From Paracentrotus lividus (lineage: Eukaryota; Echinodermata; Echinoidea; Camarodonta; Echinidae), in contig CALNVZ010002100.1 in the NCBI GenBank assembly GCA_940671915.1, positions 3,405,095-3,469,094 of the forward strand: a stretch of 64,000 nt of DNA, given 5' to 3'. Shown here one piece after another: positions 24,469 to 37,100 of the stretch; the first letter of the stretch is position 1, and every line of letters begins with the position of its first letter. The notes beneath the pieces were generated by a model. The model ran no database searches. It was not told the origin of the DNA and saw only the letters and a list, made by a program, of their open reading frames with translations. The position numbers were made by a program, and so were the translations under genes.

Positions 24469-24535
24469 ATACACCATCATCATGATCATCATCATGATCA
24501 TCATCATGATGATCATCATCACCATCATCATGATC
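24469..24535. repeat. CAT/GAT trinucleotide microsatellite
   Basis: Imperfect CATCATGATCAT units cover this stretch. In one plus frame it encodes a His/Asp run, which is a translation of the microsatellite rather than a protein. Confidence 0.85.
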
Positions 24536-25254
24536 ACCTTCTTTCTCTTCTTCATCAGTCCGAATCATCATCTTCTCCACACCATCTCTCTCTCTCTCTC
24601 GTGTAAACTTTTGCTGCTCTGATCAAATGTCATAAATAATTATTTATCTAGCCGAATAACTCTTTGAGTTTTCTGTTGTAATTGGTAAGCTTCAATCATT
24701 CTCACATTACTCACGAAACAATGGACCAGTTCCACATTCAATATCTATTCAAATATTCTATTTGTAATTACTCCCGAAAGTGAAACAGAAGTTGATATAA
24801 TGGTGACACAAACATTCCAGCTAATCATATTCATTGTGTATGTATGGACGGGGCAGTGCGTCTGTTGTGCATCTCTGTTACTGGTCTACATCAGATTTTG
24901 CAGAAAATCCTTGTGTTCTAGGGATACATTTTTTCAGGTAGTAAGAGCAAGGTGTAAGGACGTCAGGCATGGATCCATCATTGGCTGTGACAAAGGGTTT
25001 TATCGGCGCAAGTGTCTGGGGATAATAGCAGCTCTATTATGTTTGGGCATGGACTGATACAATCCTTTGTCATAGTCATTTCTAGATCCACTACTGGAAG
25101 TTAATACGAGTTAATTATTCTGTAAATTTAAATAAATTAGGAAACTGGGTTTAATTGATTCATTTTATAAAATATTGATATAAGCATCACAAAAACAAAT
25201 CTTTCTTTTCAGATTATTTATTAAAATCTAATAATGAAGCATCTTATTTCTCTG

Positions 25255-25345
25255 CAGATAATAATAATAATAATAATAATGTGATTTGTATTGCGCACGT
25301 AACCACTCTGTAGAGTGCTCAAGGTTCATCATATTATTATTACCC
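25255..25345 (+). mobile_element. SINE/LINE tail fragment with (AAT)n
   Basis: An (ATA)n run is followed by TGTATTGCGCACGTAACC and TAGAGTGCTCAAGG, then another ATT run. A similar tail appears inverted near 30898-30955. Only tail fragments are visible. Confidence 0.45.
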
Positions 25346-26398
25346 AGATGATACAAATGTATAAATTATCTTCTTAAAGAAATCCCATAATTCATAATTG
25401 TTCATCTATAATCATTATTTTCTTGCACAATAAAATATTATACAAATATAAGTACAATTTATTATTAGTGATAAAAGACAGTCTGAAATGAATCATATAC
25501 ATGTATTCATGCATTAAATTATCTTTTAAAAGAAACCAAAGAAGGTATTCAATAAAATTTATATTTTCCTCCTTTTTATCTAAGAAGTTCACAGTTCATT
25601 TATAAAGTTTTGCATACTCCTCAAAAATAAAGAAGGAAAGAAAAACCAACAAAACAAATTATATTCTAAGCTATATATGGTTTGATGTTGGTTGAATTAC
25701 ACATTTGACGAGACATTATCAAAACATGTACATTGTAATGTATTGCAATTGGCCATATCAGTCGTTCTTCAAAATGAACGGAAATTTTCCAAGCAAAAAT
25801 TTATGAAGTTCACGTGTTACACTTACAAGCTATTGTATTTTAATAGACAGAATATATGTAGCATATATTATGCATTCATTGTAAGGCTAGACAAATACTT
25901 TTGTTTGTCTGATCCAGAAACACTTGCTCTTTGCAATTCAAATTGACAGTTCCCTCTACTGAACCCCTTGCCCTATAAAAGAAGGTTGACCTTGTGGGCT
26001 AATCATCTCCAAAATGCCACAAAAGCTTTCAATAACAGTCCCAAGGAATCTCTTTTATCATTTTCTAATGAGCCATGGCACACCTAGGCCTAGTAACACA
26101 TGGTTTGGGATCAATTGCAAATTTTAAAGAGCATTTCTAATTGGCTCCTCGTCAGTCTTTTGAACAATAAGTACCTGCAAGAACGATCTTGATTTGTCAC
26201 TGCTATTTTGCAATTGATTGCAAACCTTTGTGTCACAGAGCCTAGGTCATGCCTGAAAAATGCAAACAAAACATATTAATTGAGGCTTGGAGGTGAAACC
26301 CAGTCAATGTCAACAATAGAAGAATTAATATAACTTTATCATAATTTAATGACGAATGTGTTGTTGTTTGAGAAACTTAGTCACAACATTGTATTGAT

Positions 26399-26574
26399 AC
26401 AGTCCATTCCCATTATAATGAGGTGACTGGCATAAAACCAATTACCTCATCTAACAAAATCTTATTGTACTAAACAGTGAACACATAGGTTGCATGAATT
26501 GGGACCTGGAGAACTGCCTCATTCCAATGAAATCTCATTGTCCCAGTGCTTGTTATAATGAGAATGGGCTGTAC
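26399..26574. mobile_element. MITE with ACAGTCCATTCCCATTATAA ends, split by a hAT insertion
   Basis: ACAGTCCATTCCCATTATAA at 26399 is mirrored by TTATAATGAGAATGGGCTGT just before 26574. Related family members lie at 28711-28868, 31791-31971 and 63714. The right end of this copy was the target of the hAT-type MITE at 26575-26890, whose target duplication is GGCTGTAC. Confidence 0.78.
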
Positions 26575-26890
26575 CAGAGTGGGTAGATAGAGAGAGTGGC
26601 GACAACGGAAGTCGTCTCTGATTGGTCAGTTTTTTCATGGGGCTCGAAATGGAACTATTTCATAAGCAGTTGATGCCCTCAACAGCTGATTCAGTGCCAA
26701 TGGAACTTTTTTTGCAACTTGCTAATGTGTTTTAATCATACGCTGCCAGGATGCGCGGTCTGGATGCATCGTAACATTATTGAGCAATGATCACAAAAAT
26801 AGTTCCTTTCAGCTCCCCATGTTTGACCTTTGACTGTGCACACCTAGTTTGGGGTATGCGTGTCGTCACTCTCTCTATCTACCCACTCTG
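26575..26890. mobile_element. hAT-type MITE with 8-base target duplication
   Basis: The ends are CAGAGTGGGTAGATAGAG (left) and CTCTATCTACCCACTCTG (right); about 30 terminal bases pair with one mismatch. GGCTGTAC directly precedes (26567-26574) and follows (26891-26898) the 316-base element. An 8-base duplication and CAG-type ends are characteristic of the hAT superfamily. No transposase frame is present, so it depends on a partner elsewhere. It sits in copy A, and a degraded equivalent is found in copy B near 37590-37880. Confidence 0.9.
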
Positions 26891-27550
26891 GGCTGTACTA
26901 TCCAAGTTGTAAAATAAGTGAAATAGGCAATGTGATTCAAATAACATAGAGTATATTAACACAGCGATGTTTCACCAAGTCATTAGTGAAGCTACGAATG
27001 ACTTTCTGAATGACTGGAACATGTACATGGGTGCTACACTAATTATATTCTCAATCATTTAGCACAAGAACTGATCATACTAACTTTAAGAACAACTTTT
27101 TGAAACATGAAAGAGAAATATCAGTTAGTTAATATCAGAATGATGGAAGCCCAAGACATCATCTACAATTTATTTTTAAAAAGTCATACGAACTGAGAGG
27201 CCTTGTCAAGACACATCACATAAATCCCTCTATGAGGAAGCATGTATTATAGTATTATTTTTAATGTTGTTAACATGTCATTTTAGAGTCTGTGTTTGCA
27301 GACTAGTAAAAGTGATCAGCTGCAAGATTCATAGCCTTTGGACAAACTGCACTGGTGTTTCACACTGAATGCGAGACTGAGAATGTTTTTAAAGACTACA
27401 TGTAGATTGAATTGTACACCAAGCTATGCCTGAATCAAGGCCTTTTTGCAATTGGAATTTATCTTCTAACCCTTGTTCTTACCCAACTTTTAGAATAATT
27501 ACATGAAACAAAATTGGTGCTTCAACAAGAACAATGTGAGAATGTCTAAA

Positions 27551-27690
27551 TACATACAGTCCTGCCTGAGATAAGTGTCTCAGTTGATTGCAATCAAATG
27601 CACTTATCTCCACTCAAATAGTGTATAACTGAGCTCAATCAATTGCAATAAGCTGTTACATTGATCTCAGACAGGGCTGAATGTACATAC
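27551..27690. mobile_element. Small inverted-repeat element
   Basis: TACATACAGTCCTGCCTGAG on the left is matched by CTCAGACAGGGCTGAATGTA on the right with a few mismatches. The interior also pairs imperfectly (GTTGATTGCAATC against GATTGAGCTC). It is about 140 bases long, with no coding content. Confidence 0.6.
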
Positions 27691-28001
27691 AGAAACATAT
27701 ATGAATGGAACATCACACGCATTAAGGTTCTGTTTTAGTAAGGAAGAGTCCAACGCTTTGATTGTTCAATTCATCTAAAGATGTTGTATCTGCTTACAAA
27801 GGTGGATAATTCATAGTGTCTTTGAGTGATGAATAATTAATGATCCTGATTCAAAAGGCCCTTGGGATAGTTCTCTGAGCATTTAGTCTTTTCTCACATC
27901 ATCAGTCATTTGCATTTCTTACATTAGGTCGGGGAAAAACCTACATCGCGAGTACTGTGTCAAAAGGCTTTATGATTCCTTTTACCCTCTCTCATCCCAT
28001 C

Positions 28002-28137
28002 TCAGCTGTTTAAGTTCAGTTTGTGTGTGAACTCTCGTAGAAGCTGTTCTGCTTCAGATCTCTTTGATAGCTTTATAGCCTTCCCCTGGTAGCGACCATT
28101 CTTACAAGCTCCCTTGCCTTCCAGTAGCGATGCAACT
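28002..28137 (-). CDS. AARSD1: AARSD1 exon 12 (C-terminus and stop)
   Basis: The acceptor is TTCTCGTAG|AGTTGC. The exon encodes VASLLEGKGACKNGRYQGKA then IKLSKRSEAEQLLREF, ending LNLNS and TGA at 28004-28002. The LEGKGA.K.GR.QGKA motif is conserved in vertebrate AARSD1. I see no clear polyadenylation signal close by. Confidence 0.95.
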
Positions 28138-31100
28138 CTACGAGAAGATTGACAAAATGAGGATTAATGAAAGCAATCAAAGGATTCGTTGTACATCAAA
28201 ATACTAATAACATGACAAATAATAATGTACTGTAAAGCTCATTCTCCATAGTGTGATTGCATCTCCATATGTCCGTTGTAATAATTTCATGGATTGATTA
28301 CTAAGTTTTCGCTTGGAAGTATTAACCCCAAAACTGATCAGGGCCCTATTGCATAAAGAGGTGGTATTATAGCAACTTTGCCATCAATGGTAACTACCAT
28401 AGAAACATTGATCAATAGCCAATCAAAATGTTGTATTTCACGAAAATTACAATTGATTGCAAAGTTACTGTAATAGTAACTCTTTATACAACGCAACAGG
28501 GATCTGATCATCTCATGCTAATGCACATTATCACCATGTATGATGTTTGAGTCTCATTTACATAGATCTTTCTCAATAACAAGGCCAGTATTTAGAGGGT
28601 TGACCTATGTGACCTTGGTTTCCATTTCATAAATAAAATTCTATCATGTTAATCAATCATTGATATTTTCAATAAAAAAGAAGAAAAAAAGTGAGTTAGA
28701 AAGATTTTAATACCATCTACTCCCATTATAACAAAGTGATTCTCCCATTGTCAATTTCAGAACTGTCCACATGTCTACTTGCCTATAAGTTCAGTATCAC
28801 AATATTTCATTATAACAAGGAACTTGGCTTGGTCCCGGGCACCTCGTTATAATGGGAATTGACTGTAAGAATATGAATAGAGTTTATACCTTGGTCCCGC
28901 TTCTTCAACAATGTCTGTAGGACCAGCTACGAGGAAGAGACCAGCTCCATTCTCCTCACCAACTGAAAGCAGCATCAGTGCATTCTACAAGAAATTTATC
29001 ATAAATTAATCACAAGACAAACCCATATCAAACAATTCACAAGGATACTATTGTGCCTAATTACACACAAATATTAATGTATTGACTTCAACAAATTAAT
29101 CTGGAATTACCCTGGTCAAATTCTGTGAAGAACATCATCATCAAGAGGAAAAGTGAAAGACTTTTTTAAAACCTAAATCTTTACCACACATATTTATTGT
29201 AATATATATTAGATATTTTGGTAGAGGAGATAAAACTATATGCCTCACTCCAGATGTCTCCATTATCATAAATAAATTACATGATAGTATATGCCTGTAT
29301 TCAACTGTCTGCACATTATCATCATAATTCTTTACACATTCCTTCAAACTAGATGTAAATGTACAATAAATATAAAACTAGATATATAAATTATAATGTA
29401 CTTTGTGACTTCAAATTAATGCCCTTACTAGTTATACACTCAAAAAAGAAAGTACTCACATCAAAGCCTACTTCATTGGCCACGCTGTTCATGTATTCTG
29501 AATCACCCTCCTTCCTATGCATGGATAATAGTGGATCTCTATCAGGGTTGAGTTTGTAATGCTTGGCTTCTAGTACTGCAAGTTCTCTTAGTAAAGTCAG
29601 AGATGTCTGATACAAAGAAACAAGTTGGATAGAATTATCAGATAAGTTTAGATTAGATTGTCCAGTAAGAAAAAAGAAAAGAAAATTGGCCTCCACTGGG
29701 AGCACATGAACAAAACACAATAATAGTTACAATATAATTATAACTAACTTTACATATGATGTTATAAATCTAGTAATTGTTATAAAGAACTTAAGCCATG
29801 GTATCTGTGAGAATGTTGGTTCCCACAGTCATGGAAAATCCTGGAAAATCCTTGAAAATCCTGGAAAAATTGTGGTCATGGAAAGTCAGGGAAAAGTCAG
29901 GGAATTTGGAAAATTTGTGAAAAGTCATGGAAAGCCATGCAATTCTGTTTTCAAATTTCTGTGGGAACCCTTGGATGGCTGTGAGGGAAGGTGGATGCCA
30001 TCATAACGTGTCAGAAAGGAAGCAGCACTTTAGTCATGGAAAAGTCATGGAAAAATCATGCATTGTGTTTCCAAATTTCTGTGGGAACCCTGTGACTATA
30101 TTTGTCAAGAAATACAAAGTTTTGTGAACCAATAGCAAAATGAGATGGTAAATCTATTAACACATCATCTCTATTGACAACTCCCAAAATGATGACTGAA
30201 TTTAAGCTGCATATTTCAAGAATTGACACTATAAAATCTAACTACAAAATTTGATTTAAATATGAACTTTATAACTCTAAAACACACATTAGCATGGTTA
30301 CCTTATTAGCCACTTTTAATGACTTCTGTATTTTATCTACTTGTTGTACATGTTCATCAGGACCGCACCTGCAATCAAAGTAATGCACAAAAATTCATAT
30401 ACAGAAGGAAAAATAAATATTTTGATTCAGGGGGCGTATATGAAGGATACATTATATAAATAATGCATGCGCTACCATGCAACATACTAGATTATGTGCA
30501 TGACAAATACTAAATTATTCCGAGGGCACATTTATTTCACCGAGGCCGTAGGCCGAGTTAAAAACAGATGTGCACGAGGGATAATTTAGTATTTGGAGTT
30601 CACATAGTTAGTAATGTTGCATTAATAGAGCATGCACTATTTATTATAGTAAATAGACCCCTAGATATTTGACCTTGCCTAATCTGGTTTTATCTTTGCC
30701 AATGTATGCCAAACTTTTGGTGCTAATTAAGCTATTGTGACGTATATTGTTGCTCCGCGTATCTATTGTTGTGCGCACCATTTTACTGTTATTACAGCCA
30801 TTTTTTTAAAACAAGAAATTCAGCATAGATCAGTAAAATATTAACACAGCGCATGAAATCTTACTGTCATAGATCTCATAGATATCTATTTCATTGTGCC
30901 TCAAGTACTCCACGGAGTGAATTAGGTGCATTACAAATCATACTTATTATTATTACTATAGCGTTCTAATGACAAATAAGAAACAAAACATTTTTCCAGC
31001 AAATACCATTGCCATTGCTTGATTAACAGACGACCAGTAAAATGATTCATTTTTAACATGTATTCATTAATCTGGGGGGCATTTCATCAAAGGACTTGTC

Positions 31101-34100
31101 GGACGTTTTATCCGACAAACTGTTATAAGCTACTGAAATACTTGCATCTGATTGGCGGAGAGCAAATTTGTCGGATAAAATGTCTGACAAGTCCTTTGAT
31201 GAAATGCCCCCCAGATTGTCTCTCATAAACTCTCATAATAGTAGATATTTACGCTACCTCTCTAAGCTCAATTACTTTACGTAGAATGGCTTTATAAGGA
31301 GTACTTGAAATAAAACATATATTATTCCCCAGAATGTGTGTAAATCTTGTTTTCTAATCAGAATTCATCTTGGTTTACAGAGACATGACTTACTTGAGTG
31401 ATAAGGTTAGGGACTTCTCATTGTTATAGCACTTTCCAAGATATGAGAGCACTCTATTACCGGCCAGAAAGAAGAGATTCATCTTGCCTTTCTTCCCTTT
31501 CTCAGCATTCAGTAGTTTGATAGCCTGTAATGTTAATTAAAATAATGATAATATTGTTTTATAAACCCAGGTTAGCCACTTCAGGTCTTGGCAATTGTTC
31601 TCCTGCATTATATTTAAAATATATAATATATATTAAAATTTAAAAATTTTTGCTAGAAGGAAAACATGGTTTATTTACTTAAATTATTAAACCATTGATT
31701 GATTAATTGATTATAACTTCAATATAAACAAAATGATCCATGAATTTTGATATCTGATTTGTAATAGACACAGTTGCTGATCTTTTTTTCTATACAGTCC
31801 ACTCTCATTATAATGAGATGCTCAGGACCGAGCCAAATACCTCATTAGAATGAAATCTTGCATACTGAACATTTAGGCACATGTGGACATGTTCAAAATA
31901 TGGACTGGGGAACTGCCTCCGAATAAAATCTTGTTGTATACATTCTCATTATAATAAGAGTAGACTGTATTCTACAATTCCATTTCATCATGATGTCTTA
32001 CAGTAATTTGTATTGTGTTACGTTATGAGCAATACAGAACTGACATTTCCAAAAACCCTCAAACTAATAACAAAGATAAAGTTTAAGTGACTAAATGACC
32101 TTCTATCTCTATAATCCTCACTAGTCCCACAAAATACATTTATCTGTAGCTGACTAAGATCGGAATCGGTACTTCTGTACTTCTGTAAACCGGACGTGTT
32201 GGCGCAATCAGTAGAGCGTCTGCCTCATGAACGGGAGACCGTGGGTTTGATCCCCGGTCGAGTCATACCAAAGACTTAAAAAATGGGACCCTCTGCCTTC
32301 TAGCCAGGCGCTCGGTATTTAGAAATGGAGAGGGGTAATAATAACATTATATTATGCAGGGCCCGCTGGGAGACCAGTTCATTAAGAGCTGAAGTGCCCT
32401 GGGTAAATAAGTGACTATTATTACGTACCTTTTATCTGTATAATTCTCACTAGTCCCTCATGATATATTTACCTGTAAGTGACTGAGATTTGAAACATGG
32501 GTTCCACAGCACATGTTGGCTTCTATACCTTCAATCTCTACAATCCTTACTAGTCCCACATGATCATCAGGCAGGCCTCTTGTCCGAACCTGCAGTGTTA
32601 CACAGGGTACAGAGGCTTGTATTCTCAAAGGGTGACTAAAGTTAGGCCTTGCCATTGTTTGGGACAATAGCAAGCCTTTTATACCGGTATACATATTTAG
32701 TAGGCCTACAGCCATTATGTTAAAACCATGGAAACAAAGTTGTATAATCAAACACCTTTATAAAAAATAATAGACCTAGTATAGTTTGAAGTATTGAAAA
32801 AGTAGGGTCATTGGAATACAGATCTTAAAATGAATCCAATAATCTGGTTAATGGTATATTGTAAGTACTTTGGTCTGAACAGGTAATATTATTATTAACA
32901 AGACTTGAATTTAACAAAAAAGATGATGGTTGATTGAAGGATAAGTGATACATTTCTTAGAATTTTCACAGATACAGAAAAATTATAAAATAAGTACATT
33001 TCATCTTAGAATTGTGGTTTTGAAGTAAATAACTAACCAATTTAAGCCTCACTGGCATATTTAGTAACTTAAATTAATGACTATATGGCATACTAACTAA
33101 CTTCTTTGATCTTATATCTTTGCGAATACTGTCATTAAAACAGGAAATGATTTTTTTTTTTTAAAGGTGAAGGTTAATTGAAAGATAATTTGAGCCTTAC
33201 TGGCATATTCCGCAACTTAGATTAATAATCCTATTTCATACTACCAAACTTCTTTTATCTCATTAATATCTTTGCCAATGTTTTCTAAAAGTACCTTATT
33301 TTCATTCTTACCTCCTCTAATTCCTTTGAACCTATCTCCACTAGTCTTGGTGTCATTGGAACACACCTTCTAATTGCCTCATTCACATCTTTCTCAATCT
33401 CTTCAATTTGTTCAAGAGTAATCTTAGGTGTGTCCAATTCAATGAAAGACTTCTCTCTCCCTAAATCCCTATAAAATGAACAAAAATGTATAATAGGAAT
33501 TAAAAGCACATTTAAAATCAAGTATTAATATCTTGATCTTCTTGTATCATATAATAAAACATATTTGTAACAAGAAGTATAGATTTTGAGTAACTGTTAT
33601 TGCTATGAACAGAAAATGTATAATTTACAGCATTCAGAAAAAGACAAGTTGAACAGCACTTCCATGTTGGAGGATCAAACTTTTTGTTGATCATATATTT
33701 TTTGTCAAAGAAAGAATCAGAAAAAATCCTTAATTCCTGGCGTCAACACAAATCTTGCTAACATACTGATAAATTTAACAAGGGTAATGTAATTACTATT
33801 TCTCTAATTTACGAGAAATAAATTCTTTAATCAAATTTTAGTTTCTCAACTTACCATGACGTTGTCTTCCATCCATATTTATTATCAGCAATGGCAGTGA
33901 CAAGATGCTGACCTAACAAATTACAGAATAAAGATAAGTAGGGGAAATACTTTTATGTGTAAGTGAACAAGGTAAAGGTAATTTTTTTTTTACATAAAGC
34001 AAGTCAGGAATATTCAATTTAATACATGTCTTCCAGTGTATTATGACAAGTGCTGGGCAATTACCTCCAAGACCCCTAACCCCCAGAAATAGGGTTAAGG

Positions 34101-37100
34101 TTAGGTGTATGTATAGTTAGGGGGTAGATTCTTGGCAGGGTTAGTTGTCGGGGGGGGGGGGTAATTGTTTAGGGAGAAGTTGTCTTAGAACCATCTTCTA
34201 GTGTATGCTAAACATACTATCAAGAAATCATAGTGACAAGTTAATTCTAATGGAACATATTAAGTGAGTTTTTATATCGCTCCATTTGGAAAAGTGGGTT
34301 TGTGATATATTTACCTGAATGTTGCTGCATATGATCAAACCTCCTCCGCCAATCAACTTTCTGTTTGACCTCTGACCCAGGTTCAAATGGAGAGGTCACA
34401 AAGTGAATAGCATCAGCGCCTCTTCTTGTTATTCTTAGAACCTCTACATCATTTATCTACAAGAAAGAAAATCAGAACTTTATCAAGGTTTGACATTATA
34501 GGGGAAAGATAGAGAAATAATGTATATCAATGAACTTAAAGTGGAATAGTAAAGACTTATTATCATATATGAAACGAATCAGTGGGGTGTGTAGAACAAC
34601 TTGCTTTTTATTTCGTGAAAAACGGACAACCTGAAGTGGAGTTAGAGGACATTATCTGTCCCCTCCCTGAAATCTTAAACATCAAATAAAATTTGGAGGG
34701 GTTCTTGATGACGTCATAAGTGTGAGGGAAAGTTGCACAGCTTGAATGCTGCACTATGTATACAAGTCTTATACATGTATTTTAATGCATACTTTTTATT
34801 CCTTTCCTTGTTTCATTCATTGTCTTCCTCACATTCCTTAGGTTTTTTTATTGTTTTTCTATTTCCTGATGTATCCATGTTCTCCTTCCATACCCATGGT
34901 TTTCATACTTCTGCTTTCTTATGTTATTTATTGTATTTCTCTCTTTCCTTATGTTATTCTGTTTTCTCTCTTTCTTTATGTTATTCATTGTTTTTCTCAC
35001 TTTCCTTATGTTATCCATTGTTTTCTATCTTTCCTTATGTTATTCATTGTTTTTCTCACTTTCCTTATGTTACCTCATTTTTTTTTTTTTTTTACTTCTT
35101 ATGTATTCATTTATTTTTTTCCTTTCCTTATTTTATTCATTGTTTTCTCAATTTCTTTGTTTATCCATTGTTTTTCTATCTTTCCTTATGTTATTCATTG
35201 TTTTTCTCACTTTCTTTATGTTATTCATTGTTTTCTCGCTTCCTTATGTTATTCATTGTTTTTTTCAATTTCTTTATGTTATCCATTGTTTTTTCTTTCT
35301 TCCTTATGTTATTTCATTGTTTTTCTCACTTCTTTGTTATTCATTGTTTTTCGCTCTTCCTTATGTTATTCATTGTTTTCTCAATTCTTTATGTTATCCA
35401 TTGTTTTTCTATCTTCCTTATGTTATTCATTGTTTTTCTCTCACTTTCTTTATGTTATTCCTTGTTTTTCTCACTTTCCATATGTTATTCATTGTTTTTC
35501 TCACTTTCCTTATGTTATTCATTGTTTTTCTCACATTCTTTATGTTATTCATTTTTTTTTCTCACTTTCATTGTTATTGTTTTTCTCACTTTCTTTATGT
35601 TATTCATTGTTTTTCTCACTTTCCATATGTTATTCATTGTTTTTCTCACTTTCCTTATGTTATTCATTGTTTTTCTCACTTTCTTTATGTTATTCATTTT
35701 TTTCTCACTTTCTTTATGTTATTCATTGTTTTTCTCACTTTCCATAATTATGTTATTCATTTTTTTTCTCTCTTTCATTATGTTATTCATTGTTTTTCTC
35801 ACTTTCCATATGTTATTCATTGTTTTCTCACTTTCCTTATGTTATTCATTGTTTTTCTCACTTTCTTTATGTTATTCATTTTTTTTCTCACTTTCCTTGT
35901 TACTCATTGTTTTTCTGTCTTTCCTTATGTTATTCATTGTTTTTCTCTCTTTCCTTATGTTATTCATTTTTTTCTTCTTTTTTTCCTTACGTTATTCATT
36001 GTTTTTCTCTCTTTCCCTATGTTATTCATTGTTTTTCTCACTTTCTAATGTAATTCATTGTTTTTCTCTCTTCCTTATGTTATTCATTGTTTTTCCTTAT
36101 GTTATTTATTGTTTCTCTATTTCCTGAACATAATTATTTGTTGTTTCTATTTTCTTATTCATTGATTTCTCTTTATTCCTAATGGTATTTATTGTTCTGT
36201 CTCGAAGTTTTATCTTTCTATAATGCATTATAGATAGTAATAGATATGCTTCATGCATTACTTCCGGGTTTGCTCCTCACACTTGTGACGTCATCAAATA
36301 GCCCTTAAAAATATCCATGGATCTTCCAATTGAACACGATTGTATATGCAATGTTCAAAGCAGCATTTCTCGTGAACGCAATATGCTAAAGGGATCAACT
36401 AAACGGTGTTCTGTTTCTCATGTACTAAACTTGATAATGCAATTGAATTCAACAAGATTGGCCTCTTCTTTAATATTCCACTTTAAATATAAAAAGGCAT
36501 AAATTATAAGGTAACTTTTCTTTTCATTCTTTTTTCATTAATAAAAAAAAAGTTTGATGCCCTTGCTACTCTAATCATGAAAATACACTTAAGTGGGATG
36601 TAACACAAAAGTGTATTGATTTTTACAAATTTTGTGTATCATACCTCAGAAAAATTTCCATTTCAATATAAAAAACCAACAAAACAAATTATATTTCTAA
36701 CTATATATGTTTGATTTGGTTGAATTACACATTGACGAGACATTATTCAAAACATGTACTTGTAATGTATGCAATTGGCCATATCAGTCGTCTTCAAAAT
36801 GAACGTAACTATTTACCTAAGCAAAAAAATTATGAAATCACGTGTAACAAGCTACAACATATTTAGTTATTTTAAAGATCAGAATAATCATGTAAGCATT
36901 ATATATGACTTCATTGTAAGGCTAGACAAAATACTTTGATTTGTCTGATCCAGAACACTCCTCGCAATTAATTGACAGTTCCCTCCTACTGAACCTCCTT
37001 AAAAATGGTCTGACTCTGCGAGCTTAATCATCCTACCAAAATGTCCACACAACACCTTCAATAAACCACCCAAAGAATCTCTAAATACATCATTTGCTAA

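Larger units (their letters stand above)
21474..28001. other. Intergenic DNA between CPEB1 and AARSD1
   Basis: This region contains 5' flank of CPEB1 on its left and 3' flank of AARSD1 on its right. It holds a MITE (22431-22607), a CAT/GAT microsatellite (24469-24535), a truncated SINE/LINE tail near 25255-25345, the left boundary of the 11-kb duplication (25641) and several inverted-repeat elements. An 85-codon frame at 24800-25057 begins with hydrophobic residues but shows no recognisable family and is not supported as a gene. Confidence 0.55.
25641..36670. repeat. 11-kb direct tandem duplication, copy A (intact)
   Basis: This 11,030-base segment starts AAAAACCAACAAAACAAATT and ends TTTCAATATA. 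The same sequence restarts directly at 36671. It carries AARSD1 exons 12 to 4 (minus strand), the 3' flank and many transposons, all of which recur in copy B in the same order. All AARSD1 exons and splice sites in copy A are intact. Confidence 0.95.

Noticed and set aside
24289-24606. Histidine-rich metal-binding protein
   Set aside because: The His/Asp run is a CAT/GAT microsatellite; there is no conserved domain or gene context.
24800-25057. Small secreted or membrane protein (85 codons, hydrophobic N-terminus)
   Set aside because: No recognisable family, no splice or promoter support, and frames of this length are expected by chance in AT-rich DNA.
32193-32275. A tRNA gene
   Set aside because: A and B boxes are present, but the acceptor stem does not pair well and a SINE body with dispersed relatives follows directly.
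34733-36127. Three long overlapping forward open frames with hydrophobic repeats, as a possible membrane or repeat-protein gene
   Set aside because: They are translations of a 30-base minisatellite in all three frames, switch frame with T-run length, and sit inside a transposon.
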